Source of the DNA: Thermoanaerobaculia bacterium
Lineage (GTDB): Bacteria > Acidobacteriota > Thermoanaerobaculia > Multivoradales > UBA5704
NCBI GenBank assembly: GCA_030150965.1
Contig: JASLEW010000132.1
Coordinates: 1 to 5,336, forward strand
Direction: 5' to 3'
DNA: 5,336 bases
A model generated the notes under the pieces. It was not told the DNA's origin. It saw only the letters and a list, made by a program, of their open reading frames with translations, and ran no database searches. Within the stretch, counting starts at the first letter, position 1, and each line of letters starts with the position of its first letter. Positions 1 through 4,689 of the stretch are shown piece by piece. The position numbers and the translations under genes were made by a program.

Positions 1-1230
1 ATCGATCATCGACAGCTCCGTCGCGAGCTCGATCCAGCGGGCCGCGATGCTGGCCGGCCCCTCCCCGTCCGCGAAACGCAGCGCACGTTCGAACTGCCTG
101 GCGGCTTCGCGATGGGATGACAGCGTGCGAGCGCGGCGGCCCGCCAGCGCAGCATGCTCCAGGGCAGCCGGGCCGTCGCCGGCCTCTTCGGCATGAAAGG
201 CCAGCCGGGCATCATCGTCACAGCCGAGATCGCGCAGCCCTTGCAGTATCCGGGCGTGAAGTTCGCAACGCCGGGCCGGCAGGACCGTCTGCTCGATCGC
301 CTGACGTGCGATCTCGTGCCGGAAGCGGAGAAGCGGTTGGCCGGCCATCAGTCCGGACGAGATAACCTCGGCCAGCGCGGGTCCGGCGACGACGTGGCGG
401 AGCAGCCGCTCGTCGACCGTGGCGCCGATCAGGGCCGCGGCTTCGAGGGTCTCGCGTGCTTTGGGTTCGAGGCGGGCGGCGCGCGCCAGCACCACATCAC
501 GGGCCGAGCCCGGCACCTCGCCCAGGCCTGCCTCCAGCACCGCGCGGATGTAGAACGGGTTGCCGCCGGTGACGCGGTACAGCTCCGCTGAGTCGATCGC
601 GTGGCCGGCCGAGAGCCTGCGCACCGCCTGGGTGGTGAGTGGAGCGAGCGGAAGTCGCCTCGTGCAGCGCTGGACGGTCAGGTAGCCGAGAGCAATGCGG
701 AGCGGATGGGTGTCGGCCAGCTCGTCGTTGCGGTAGCTCACGATCAGGAGCACCGGGATCTCGCGGATCCGCCGCGCGAGAAAGCCCAGCAGATCGAGGG
801 TGGCTTCGTCAGCCCAGTGCACATCCTCGATGACGACGACGGGCAGCGGCCCCGGCTCGCAGAGTTCGGTGAGGAGCGCGTCGAAGAGCTGCTCCCGGGA
901 CGCGTCCGCCCGGCAGAGCGAGTGCAGGCGGCCGTGCGCCTGCTGCGCGATGTCGAAGAGCGGCCCGAGGGGCCGCGGGGTGAACATGCCGTCGCAGGCG
1001 CCCGGGAGAAGGCGTGAGCCGGGCAGGTCGTGCGTGAATTGCTCCAGCAGGGCCGTTTTGCCCACCCCCGCCTCGCCCTCGAGGAGGACGAGCCGGCCTT
1101 CACCGCTACGCGCTTGCCCGGCTATCTCGGCCAGTGTGTCTAGTGCCGTCTTCCGCTCGAGTAGCGCCACTCGGCCGGCGGGCTGTTGCGAGGCGTGGGA
1201 CGTAACAGGCGAGAGCACGGTGTCGGGCAT
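1..1230 (-). CDS. LuxR/MalT-type large ATPase transcriptional regulator (LAL family), N-terminal part; C-terminus beyond left edge
   Basis: The minus-strand frame is open for 410 codons from an ATG at 1230-1228 to the left edge. The start is well bounded: an in-frame TGA lies at 1242-1240 and AGGAGG sits 4 nt before the ATG. Visible in the protein: Walker A GEAGVGKT (residues 52-59); Walker B VVVIED followed by VHWADE (131-142); a strand resembling sensor 1, LLIVSYRNDE (161-170); GNPFYIRAVL (223-232); RFRHEIARQAIE (302-313); and the start of helical, TPR-like repeats (about 355-384, AALEHA and ReAArqFErAL). This is the order found in the ATPase part of LAL regulators, which normally continue through a TPR-like region to a C-terminal LuxR helix-turn-helix. 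That DNA-binding end is outside the window, so the LuxR assignment rests on the ATPase region; a related signalling ATPase or adenylate cyclase/ATPase protein remains possible. LAL proteins use ATP and usually an inducer to activate nearby genes. It is divergent from the GntR-kinase operon, so it could regulate it, but nothing seen shows this. Confidence 0.85.
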   Translation of the reverse strand, partial: MPDTVLSPVTSHASQQPAGRVALLERKTALDTLAEIAGQARSGEGRLVLLEGEAGVGKTALLEQFTHDLPGSRLLPGACDGMFTPRPLGPLFDIAQQAHGRLHSLCRADASREQLFDALLTELCEPGPLPVVVIEDVHWADEATLDLLGFLARRIREIPVLLIVSYRNDELADTHPLRIALGYLTVQRCTRRLPLAPLTTQAVRRLSAGHAIDSAELYRVTGGNPFYIRAVLEAGLGEVPGSARDVVLARAARLEPKARETLEAAALIGATVDERLLRHVVAGPALAEVISSGLMAGQPLLRFRHEIARQAIEQTVLPARRCELHARILQGLRDLGCDDDARLAFHAEEAGDGPAALEHAALAGRRARTLSSHREAARQFERALRFADGEGPASIAARWIELATELSMID

Positions 1231-1234
1231 ATGG

Positions 1235-1240
1235 CCTCCT
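1235..1240 (-). promoter_or_regulatory. Ribosome binding site of the LAL regulator
   Basis: Read on the minus strand, AGGAGG stands 4 nt before the ATG at 1230-1228. The spacing is short but the match to the anti-Shine-Dalgarno sequence is full. With the in-frame TGA just upstream it fixes the start of the leftward gene. Confidence 0.7.
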
Positions 1241-1356
1241 CAGTCCCTGACGGCTCCGACACTACGATCGGGCCACCTCAGACTCCATAGGGAGGACCAC
1301 CCCATATTGCGGGTGAGCTGCGGTCTTCTGATGTGCCGCGCTCCTGGCCATGACGG

Positions 1357-1372
1357 CTCCGGGCGCCGGGAG
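1357..1372. repeat. Imperfect 16-bp palindrome, possible regulator site
   Basis: CTCCGGGCGCCGGGAG reads as an inverted repeat with 7 of 8 pairs matching (one G-G mismatch) and GGCGCC at the centre. It lies mid-way between the divergent genes. In GC-rich DNA such palindromes arise by chance fairly often, so a role as an operator is only a possibility. Confidence 0.25.
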
Positions 1373-1529
1373 TGGGATACCCGGGCGGGAGCATCAGCCG
1401 GGCGATCCTGGCCGGCACTCGTTGACCTGATGGCTGCTTCAGGGTGTGGCCGACGTTAAGGGCAATCTCCTAGCGCTGGGCTTGGGCACGCGGGGACCTG
1501 TAGCCTGCGGCGGTCACTCGTTACAAACT

Positions 1530-1535
1530 TATAAT
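1530..1535 (+). promoter_or_regulatory. Candidate -10 box for the GntR-kinase-SIS operon
   Basis: A perfect TATAAT stands in the only AT-rich stretch of the intergenic region. Transcription would begin near 1541-1543, giving a leader of about 45-55 nt before the preferred GntR starts (1587 or 1596). No good -35 hexamer is found 16-18 nt upstream (around 1506-1513 it is GC-rich), so the promoter may be weak or need an activator, such as the divergent LAL protein (inference). Confidence 0.55.
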
Positions 1536-1548
1536 GATCTGTCATTAT
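1531..1548. promoter_or_regulatory. Perfect inverted repeat over the -10 box, candidate GntR operator
   Basis: ATAATGA-TCTG-TCATTAT is a perfect inverted repeat with 7-bp arms and a 4-bp centre. Its left arm covers five of the six bases of the TATAAT box. GntR-family dimers bind short inverted repeats, and repressors commonly sit over the -10 region of their own promoter. The site lies about 40 bp before the preferred start of the GntR gene, so autorepression of the operon, relieved by a ligand in the UTRA domain, is the natural reading. The sequence does not closely match the operator consensus I know for HutC-type members (GT-N-TA-N-AC type), so the pairing with this regulator is inferred from position. 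Confidence 0.55.
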
Positions 1549-1586
1549 TGCTGTTCCAGACTTCCGCCCCAGGGCAACATGGGGAG

Positions 1587-2447
1587 ATGCAGCAGGTGAC
1601 GGCTTCGACACCTCTTGAGCGGGACATCGGGTCGCACAGCAGCGGCGACGGCTGGCTGACCGCACTTGCGCTGCACCGCGGCTCGTTTGTGCCGCTGCAC
1701 CGCCAGATCCACGACCTGGTGCGCGAGGAGATCGTCGCTGGCCGCCTGGCCCCTGGTAGCCGGCTGCCATCGGAGGGTGCGCTGGCGGAGCAGTGGGGCG
1801 TCAGCCTCGCGCCGGTCCGCCAGGCCCTCATGCATCTCGCCGCCGAGGGCTACCTCGACCGGGGTCGGGGGCGGGGGACCTTCGTCCGCCAGCCCAAGTT
1901 CGAGGAGAAGATCTCGAACCTGTCCAGCTTCACCGGGAGCCACGCCGAGCATGGGGACCGCCTGGAGCTTGTGATGCTCTACAAAGGCCTGGTCTCGCGG
2001 CGCCCGGAGGCTGCCGCCCTAGGGGGGCGGTCCCGCAAGCTCGTGCTGATCCAGCGCCTCGCCCGCCTGGAGGCGAGCCCGGTGGCGCTGCTGTCCGCCT
2101 ACCTGGACCCGGCGCGCTTCCCCGGCATCGAAGAGCGCGAGCTGGACGGTGGCTCCCTCTACCGGACGTTCGAGACTGTCTACGGCATCGAGCTCGTCCG
2201 CGCGGAGAGCGTCATCGAGGTTGTTCACGCCACTGACGAAGAGGCCGCGCCCCTGGGGGTGGCGACCGGTGCCATGGTCCTGCGGGTGGACTCAGTCACC
2301 TACGACCATGGCGGCGAGCCCGTCGAGTTCTCGAAGGTCCTGTACCTCGTGGAGCGATTCCGCTTCAGCTTCGAGAGCCACCGCTTCGACGACCGGATCC
2401 TGAATTTCCCGACGCCAGGGGCCAAAGGCGAGGTCGGCAAGGGATGA
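1587..2447 (+). CDS. GntR-family (HutC subfamily) transcriptional regulator with UTRA domain
   Basis: This is a 286-residue protein, near the usual 240-280 of the family with a short N-terminal extension. Residues 36-103 form the winged helix-turn-helix: PLHRQIHDLVREEI, GSRLPSE, LAEQWGVS, PVRQALMHL, GYLDRGRGRGTFV. Residues about 109-265 form a UTRA effector domain (AYLDPARFPGI, SLYRTFETVYGI, RAESVIEV, ATGAMVLRVDSVTYD, PVEFSKVLY), which in HutC proteins binds sugars, amino acids or their phosphates and releases DNA. The recognition helix reads VSLAPVRQAL where VSR is usual. Start choice: ATG at 1587 abuts GGGGAG (1581-1586), while in-frame GTG at 1596 lies 9 nt after that GGGGAG and may be the true start. 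A farther in-frame GTG at 1446 is unlikely because the promoter and operator lie after it. Its stop overlaps the kinase start (ATGA), so it is the first gene of the operon. It most likely represses the operon; the ligand is unknown. Confidence 0.9.
   Translation: MQQVTASTPLERDIGSHSSGDGWLTALALHRGSFVPLHRQIHDLVREEIVAGRLAPGSRLPSEGALAEQWGVSLAPVRQALMHLAAEGYLDRGRGRGTFVRQPKFEEKISNLSSFTGSHAEHGDRLELVMLYKGLVSRRPEAAALGGRSRKLVLIQRLARLEASPVALLSAYLDPARFPGIEERELDGGSLYRTFETVYGIELVRAESVIEVVHATDEEAAPLGVATGAMVLRVDSVTYDHGGEPVEFSKVLYLVERFRFSFESHRFDDRILNFPTPGAKGEVGKG
2444..2447 (+). promoter_or_regulatory. ATGA stop-start overlap (GntR / kinase-SIS), translational coupling
   Basis: The TGA of the GntR gene (2445-2447) overlaps the ATG of the fusion gene (2444-2446), a usual sign of coupled translation in one mRNA. 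GAGG at 2430-2433 lies 10 nt before the ATG. GGAGAG at 2449-2454 lies 7 nt before GTG 2462 and 10 nt before ATG 2465, so re-initiation a few codons later is possible. Confidence 0.6.
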
Positions 2448-4564
2448 CGGAGAGTGAGCGCGTGATGAACCCCGTGGCGGGTCGGCAGGGGTCCGCGGAG
2501 CACGACGTCATCGTGGTCGGGAACCTGACCGTGGACGACATCGTCCACCCCAACGGCGAGACCACCATGGCATCGCCCGGCGGCAACACCATCTACGCGG
2601 CGACCGGCGCCCTGATCTGGGGCCTATCGGTGGGAGTGGTCGCACGGGTCGGCGCCGACTTCCCGGTCGCGGCGCTTGACCGCCTCCGCGACGCAGGGCT
2701 CGACACCGGCGGGCTGCGGCCGATCGAAGGTCCGACGGTCCGCAACTGGGTGATCTACGAGCACGACGGGCACCGCAGCTGGGTGTACCGGACGCCGCCG
2801 GAGCGTCGCTTTGAGGTGGCGCCGAGCCCCGAGGACATCCCAACGGGGTGGACCGACCAGAAGCGGGACCGCGCGCCGGTGGTCCACGTCGCTGCCATGC
2901 CCTTCGAGGCCGCCGCCGGTATCGTCGGGCACCTCCGGGCCGGAGGCCGCCAGGCGATCGTGACCCTGGATACCCACGAGGCCTGGTCGGCCGGAAGGGA
3001 CGAGGTCCTCGCCCTCGCCCGGCGCGTCGACGTGTTCCTGCCCAGCCACGGGGAACTCGCCGCCATCCTCGGCTACGACGACCCCGAGCGGGCTTGCCGC
3101 GAGCTGCAGGCCGAGGGGGTGCCGGCGGTGGTCGTGAAGTGCGGCGAGAAGGGGGCGCTGGTCAGTGCGCCCGGTGGCCCACCGGTCCGCATCGCGCCCC
3201 CCAAGGTCGCCGTACTAGATGCCACCGGCGCCGGCGACACCTTCTGCGGGGGTCTTGCCGCCGGGATCGCCGTCGGTGAATCCCTCGTCGTCGCCGCACA
3301 ACGGGCGGCCGCCACTGCGGGAGCCGCCCTAGGTGCCAGCGGCTCGCTGCGCCTGCTTCGCCGCGCCCGGGTCGCCGAGCGCCTGCGCTCCCGCTACGCG
3401 CAGGGAAAGCTGCCAACCGCCACGCTGCTCCCGGAGCCAGGCGAGGAGGACGACAGCGGCGTGATGGAGCGGGAGATCACGACGATCCCCGCCGTGATCC
3501 GCGATCGGCTCGAGCTGGCGGGCCAGGCGGTGACGACGGTCGAACGGCTGCGGGAATCCCGTATCCGCCATGTCGTCCTTGTAGGGTGCGGCGACTCGAG
3601 TTTCGCCTGCCAGGCGGCGGCACTGGCGCTCAACCGATACTCCGGGCTCCAGGTCCGCTGGGAACACGCCCTCGACTTCGCCCGGTACGGGGTCCGATAC
3701 CTGGCGAGTGAGACGGCGGTGGTAGTCGTCTCCTTCTCAGGGAAGACGGGCAGGACGATCGAGGCCGCCCACCAGGCCCGTGCCTTCGGGCATTTGGTGA
3801 TCGCCCTGACCGGCGCCCCAGACAGCCCCATCGCCCAGGTGGCGGACTGCGTCCTGTCGGCAGAGATCCCCACCTTCGGCTTCTCGCCCGGCACCAGCAC
3901 CTACACCGCCATGCTCGTCACCTTGCTGACCCTGGCCGCCGAGCTCGGCGCCAGCGCGGCGGTCAGCGCAGACGGTCGCGCCAGCCCGGACGCGGTGAGC
4001 GGCTATGCGAAGGACCTCCAGCGCCTGCCGAAGCTGGCGGAGGAGACGCTTCGCCTGAGCCAGGGTCCGGCCTACGCCGCTGCCGAGCGCATGACCGGGG
4101 CCCGAATGATCACCTTCCTCGGTGCCGGGCCCAATGAGGCGAGCGCCAAGTTCGGCGCCGCCAAGCTCTTCGAGGGGGCCCAGCAGATCGCTCTCGCGAC
4201 GAACGTCGAGGAGTGGGCGCACGAGCAGTACTTCATCACCCGGCCCAGTGAGCCGGTCGTCTTGGTGGCGCCCAGTGGCGCGTCGAGCGACCGGGCGGCC
4301 GAGATCCTTTCCGAGCTGAACTACATCGAGGCCTTCCCGGTCTTTGTCGGTGACCAGGCGCCGCCGCTACCGGCCCTTCTCCTCCCGGTGGCGGCGGGGA
4401 TCGGCGAGGAGCTGTCGCCCGTGCTGGCGTCAATACCGCTCAGCCAGATCGGCCTCCACCTCATGAGGCTGAGCGGCAAGCGCAGCTACAACTTTCCCGA
4501 CGACGAGGCGCGGCGCGAGCACTACGACACCATCCACCGCGTCACGATCGGAGATCCGGCATGA
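2444..4564 (+). CDS. Fused PfkB-family sugar kinase and SIS-domain sugar-phosphate isomerase/deglycase
   Basis: This 706-residue protein is two enzymes end to end. Residues about 20-320 are a PfkB/ribokinase-family kinase: VIVVGNLTVDD (22-32), GGNTIYAATGAL (46-57), VVKCGEKGALV (230-240) and ATP/catalytic motif DATGAGDTF (259-267), with D265 the expected base. A charged linker (about 320-340) leads to a double-SIS region. VVLVGCGDSSFAC (377-389), VVVSFSGKTGRTIEA (427-441; SFSGKT matches the SQSGET phosphate loop of GlmS) and SPGTSTYTAML (481-491) form the first SIS fold. ITFLGAGPNEASAKFGAAKLFE (split near 556-577) and EEWAHEQYF begin the second. E577 and H593 are 16 residues apart, as are GlmS E488/H504 and the FraB catalytic pair E214/H230. 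Frl and Fra pathways use a separate kinase and SIS deglycase. By analogy the kinase would phosphorylate a fructosyl-amino acid or similar substrate and the SIS half cleave it. Amino-sugar phosphate deamination or isomerisation is the alternative. It should be cytosolic; no signal peptide is seen. ATG 2444 overlaps the GntR stop; GTG 2462 or ATG 2465 after GGAGAG (2449-2454) are alternative starts that leave the kinase core intact. Confidence 0.9.
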   Translation: MTESERVMNPVAGRQGSAEHDVIVVGNLTVDDIVHPNGETTMASPGGNTIYAATGALIWGLSVGVVARVGADFPVAALDRLRDAGLDTGGLRPIEGPTVRNWVIYEHDGHRSWVYRTPPERRFEVAPSPEDIPTGWTDQKRDRAPVVHVAAMPFEAAAGIVGHLRAGGRQAIVTLDTHEAWSAGRDEVLALARRVDVFLPSHGELAAILGYDDPERACRELQAEGVPAVVVKCGEKGALVSAPGGPPVRIAPPKVAVLDATGAGDTFCGGLAAGIAVGESLVVAAQRAAATAGAALGASGSLRLLRRARVAERLRSRYAQGKLPTATLLPEPGEEDDSGVMEREITTIPAVIRDRLELAGQAVTTVERLRESRIRHVVLVGCGDSSFACQAAALALNRYSGLQVRWEHALDFARYGVRYLASETAVVVVSFSGKTGRTIEAAHQARAFGHLVIALTGAPDSPIAQVADCVLSAEIPTFGFSPGTSTYTAMLVTLLTLAAELGASAAVSADGRASPDAVSGYAKDLQRLPKLAEETLRLSQGPAYAAAERMTGARMITFLGAGPNEASAKFGAAKLFEGAQQIALATNVEEWAHEQYFITRPSEPVVLVAPSGASSDRAAEILSELNYIEAFPVFVGDQAPPLPALLLPVAAGIGEELSPVLASIPLSQIGLHLMRLSGKRSYNFPDDEARREHYDTIHRVTIGDPA
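3444..3466 (+). promoter_or_regulatory. Internal Shine-Dalgarno-like site and in-frame GTG-ATG at the kinase/SIS junction
   Basis: AGGAGG (3444-3449) is followed in frame by GTG at 3461 (11 nt gap) and ATG at 3464 (14 nt gap). Translation from there would begin MEREITTIPAVIRDRLE (residues 341-357), resembling the N-terminus of stand-alone SIS enzymes (GlmS isomerase domains often begin MLKEI). A free SIS protein of about 366 residues could therefore be made from the same mRNA, or the site may be a relic of two adjacent genes before fusion. The same bases encode Gly-Glu-Glu-Asp in an acidic linker, so the match may be chance. The gap is longer than ideal. Confidence 0.35.
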
Positions 4565-4689
4565 GGGACGGCTCGGGCACGATGGATCACCCTGCACGGG
4601 CAGGGACGCAGACGGCAGGGCGGCGTACCGACGCCGCCGAGGTCCTGTTCGAGCCGTGCAGGCCGGCAGGAGGAGGGGGGCACCCATGA
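4561..4689 (+). CDS. Doubtful 42-codon ORF bridging kinase-SIS and binding-protein genes
   Basis: An ATG at 4561 overlaps the fusion gene's TGA (ATGA at 4561-4564). The frame runs 42 codons to a TGA at 4687-4689, which overlaps the ATG of the lipoprotein gene (ATGA at 4686-4689). The peptide starts MRDGSGTMDHPARAG and ends in a Gly-rich run before His-Pro. It has no recognisable domain, signal or membrane segment. Ten of its 42 codons end in A or T, compared with 2 of the first 42 codons of the fusion gene, and it spans a hairpin and the next gene's ribosome binding site, all of which argue against a conserved protein. At most it may carry ribosomes across the gap (translational coupling). 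I think it is more likely non-coding spacer. Confidence 0.2.
   Translation: MRDGSGTMDHPARAGTQTAGRRTDAAEVLFEPCRPAGGGGHP
4619..4638 (+). repeat. GC hairpin between the enzyme and binding-protein genes
   Basis: GGCGGCGT-ACCG-ACGCCGCC is a perfect 8-bp stem with a 4-nt loop, about 55 nt after the fusion gene's stop and 48 nt before the lipoprotein start. There is no T-run after it, so it is not a canonical intrinsic terminator. A role in mRNA processing, 3'-end protection or partial attenuation between the two genes fits its place in the operon, as known for other transporter operons, but this is inference. Confidence 0.5.
4668..4676 (+). promoter_or_regulatory. Ribosome binding site of the binding lipoprotein
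   Basis: AGGAGGAGG offers two overlapping full Shine-Dalgarno matches, with gaps of 12 and 9 nt to the ATG at 4686. It is the strongest ribosome binding site on the rightward strand. This fits a binding protein made in excess over the upstream enzyme and fixes the start of the lipoprotein gene. Confidence 0.75.

Larger units (their letters stand above)
1231..1586. other. Divergent intergenic region between LAL regulator and GntR operon
   Basis: About 356 bp lie between the two divergent starts. The left part (1231-1500) is GC-rich with no convincing gene. It includes an imperfect 16-bp palindrome at 1357-1372, two CCGGGCG copies (1381-1387 and 1398-1404) and a lone TTGACC (1422-1427) without a matching -10 box. 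The right part (about 1520-1550) is sharply AT-rich and carries the TATAAT box and perfect inverted repeat described separately. I could not identify a convincing promoter for the leftward gene. Confidence 0.7.

Noticed and set aside
117..1017. Several plus-strand open frames opposite the LAL regulator
   Set aside because: They are long only because the DNA is GC-rich. The minus-strand frame carries Walker A, Walker B and family motifs, and the plus-strand translations show no recognisable domain.
1422..1427. TTGACC as a -35 box
   Set aside because: No TATAAT-like hexamer lies 16-19 nt downstream (around 1444-1452 the sequence is GTGTGGCCG), and the good TATAAT at 1530 is far too distant.
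1446..1586. N-terminal extension of the GntR protein from GTG at 1446 (333 residues in total)
   Set aside because: The extra 47 residues resemble no GntR N-terminus, and the TATAAT box and operator-like palindrome (1530-1548) would lie inside the coding region. Starts at 1587 or 1596, near GGGGAG, fit the family length better.
2016..2032. CCCTAGGG-type palindrome within the GntR gene
   Set aside because: It is short, lies inside conserved coding sequence and has no partner site; this is expected by chance in GC-rich DNA.
2444..4564. Heptose pathway enzyme (GmhA plus HldE-like fusion)
   Set aside because: The SIS part is a double-SIS enzyme with the GlmS/FraB type Glu/His pair, not a short GmhA-type protein. 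There is no nucleotidyltransferase domain, and the neighbours are a HutC regulator and an uptake protein, which suggest catabolism.
4619..4638. Intrinsic terminator after the kinase-SIS gene
   Set aside because: The hairpin is followed by GAGGTCCTGTTC rather than a T-run, and a strong ribosome binding site and gene on the same strand follow closely, so an operon with an internal hairpin is more likely.
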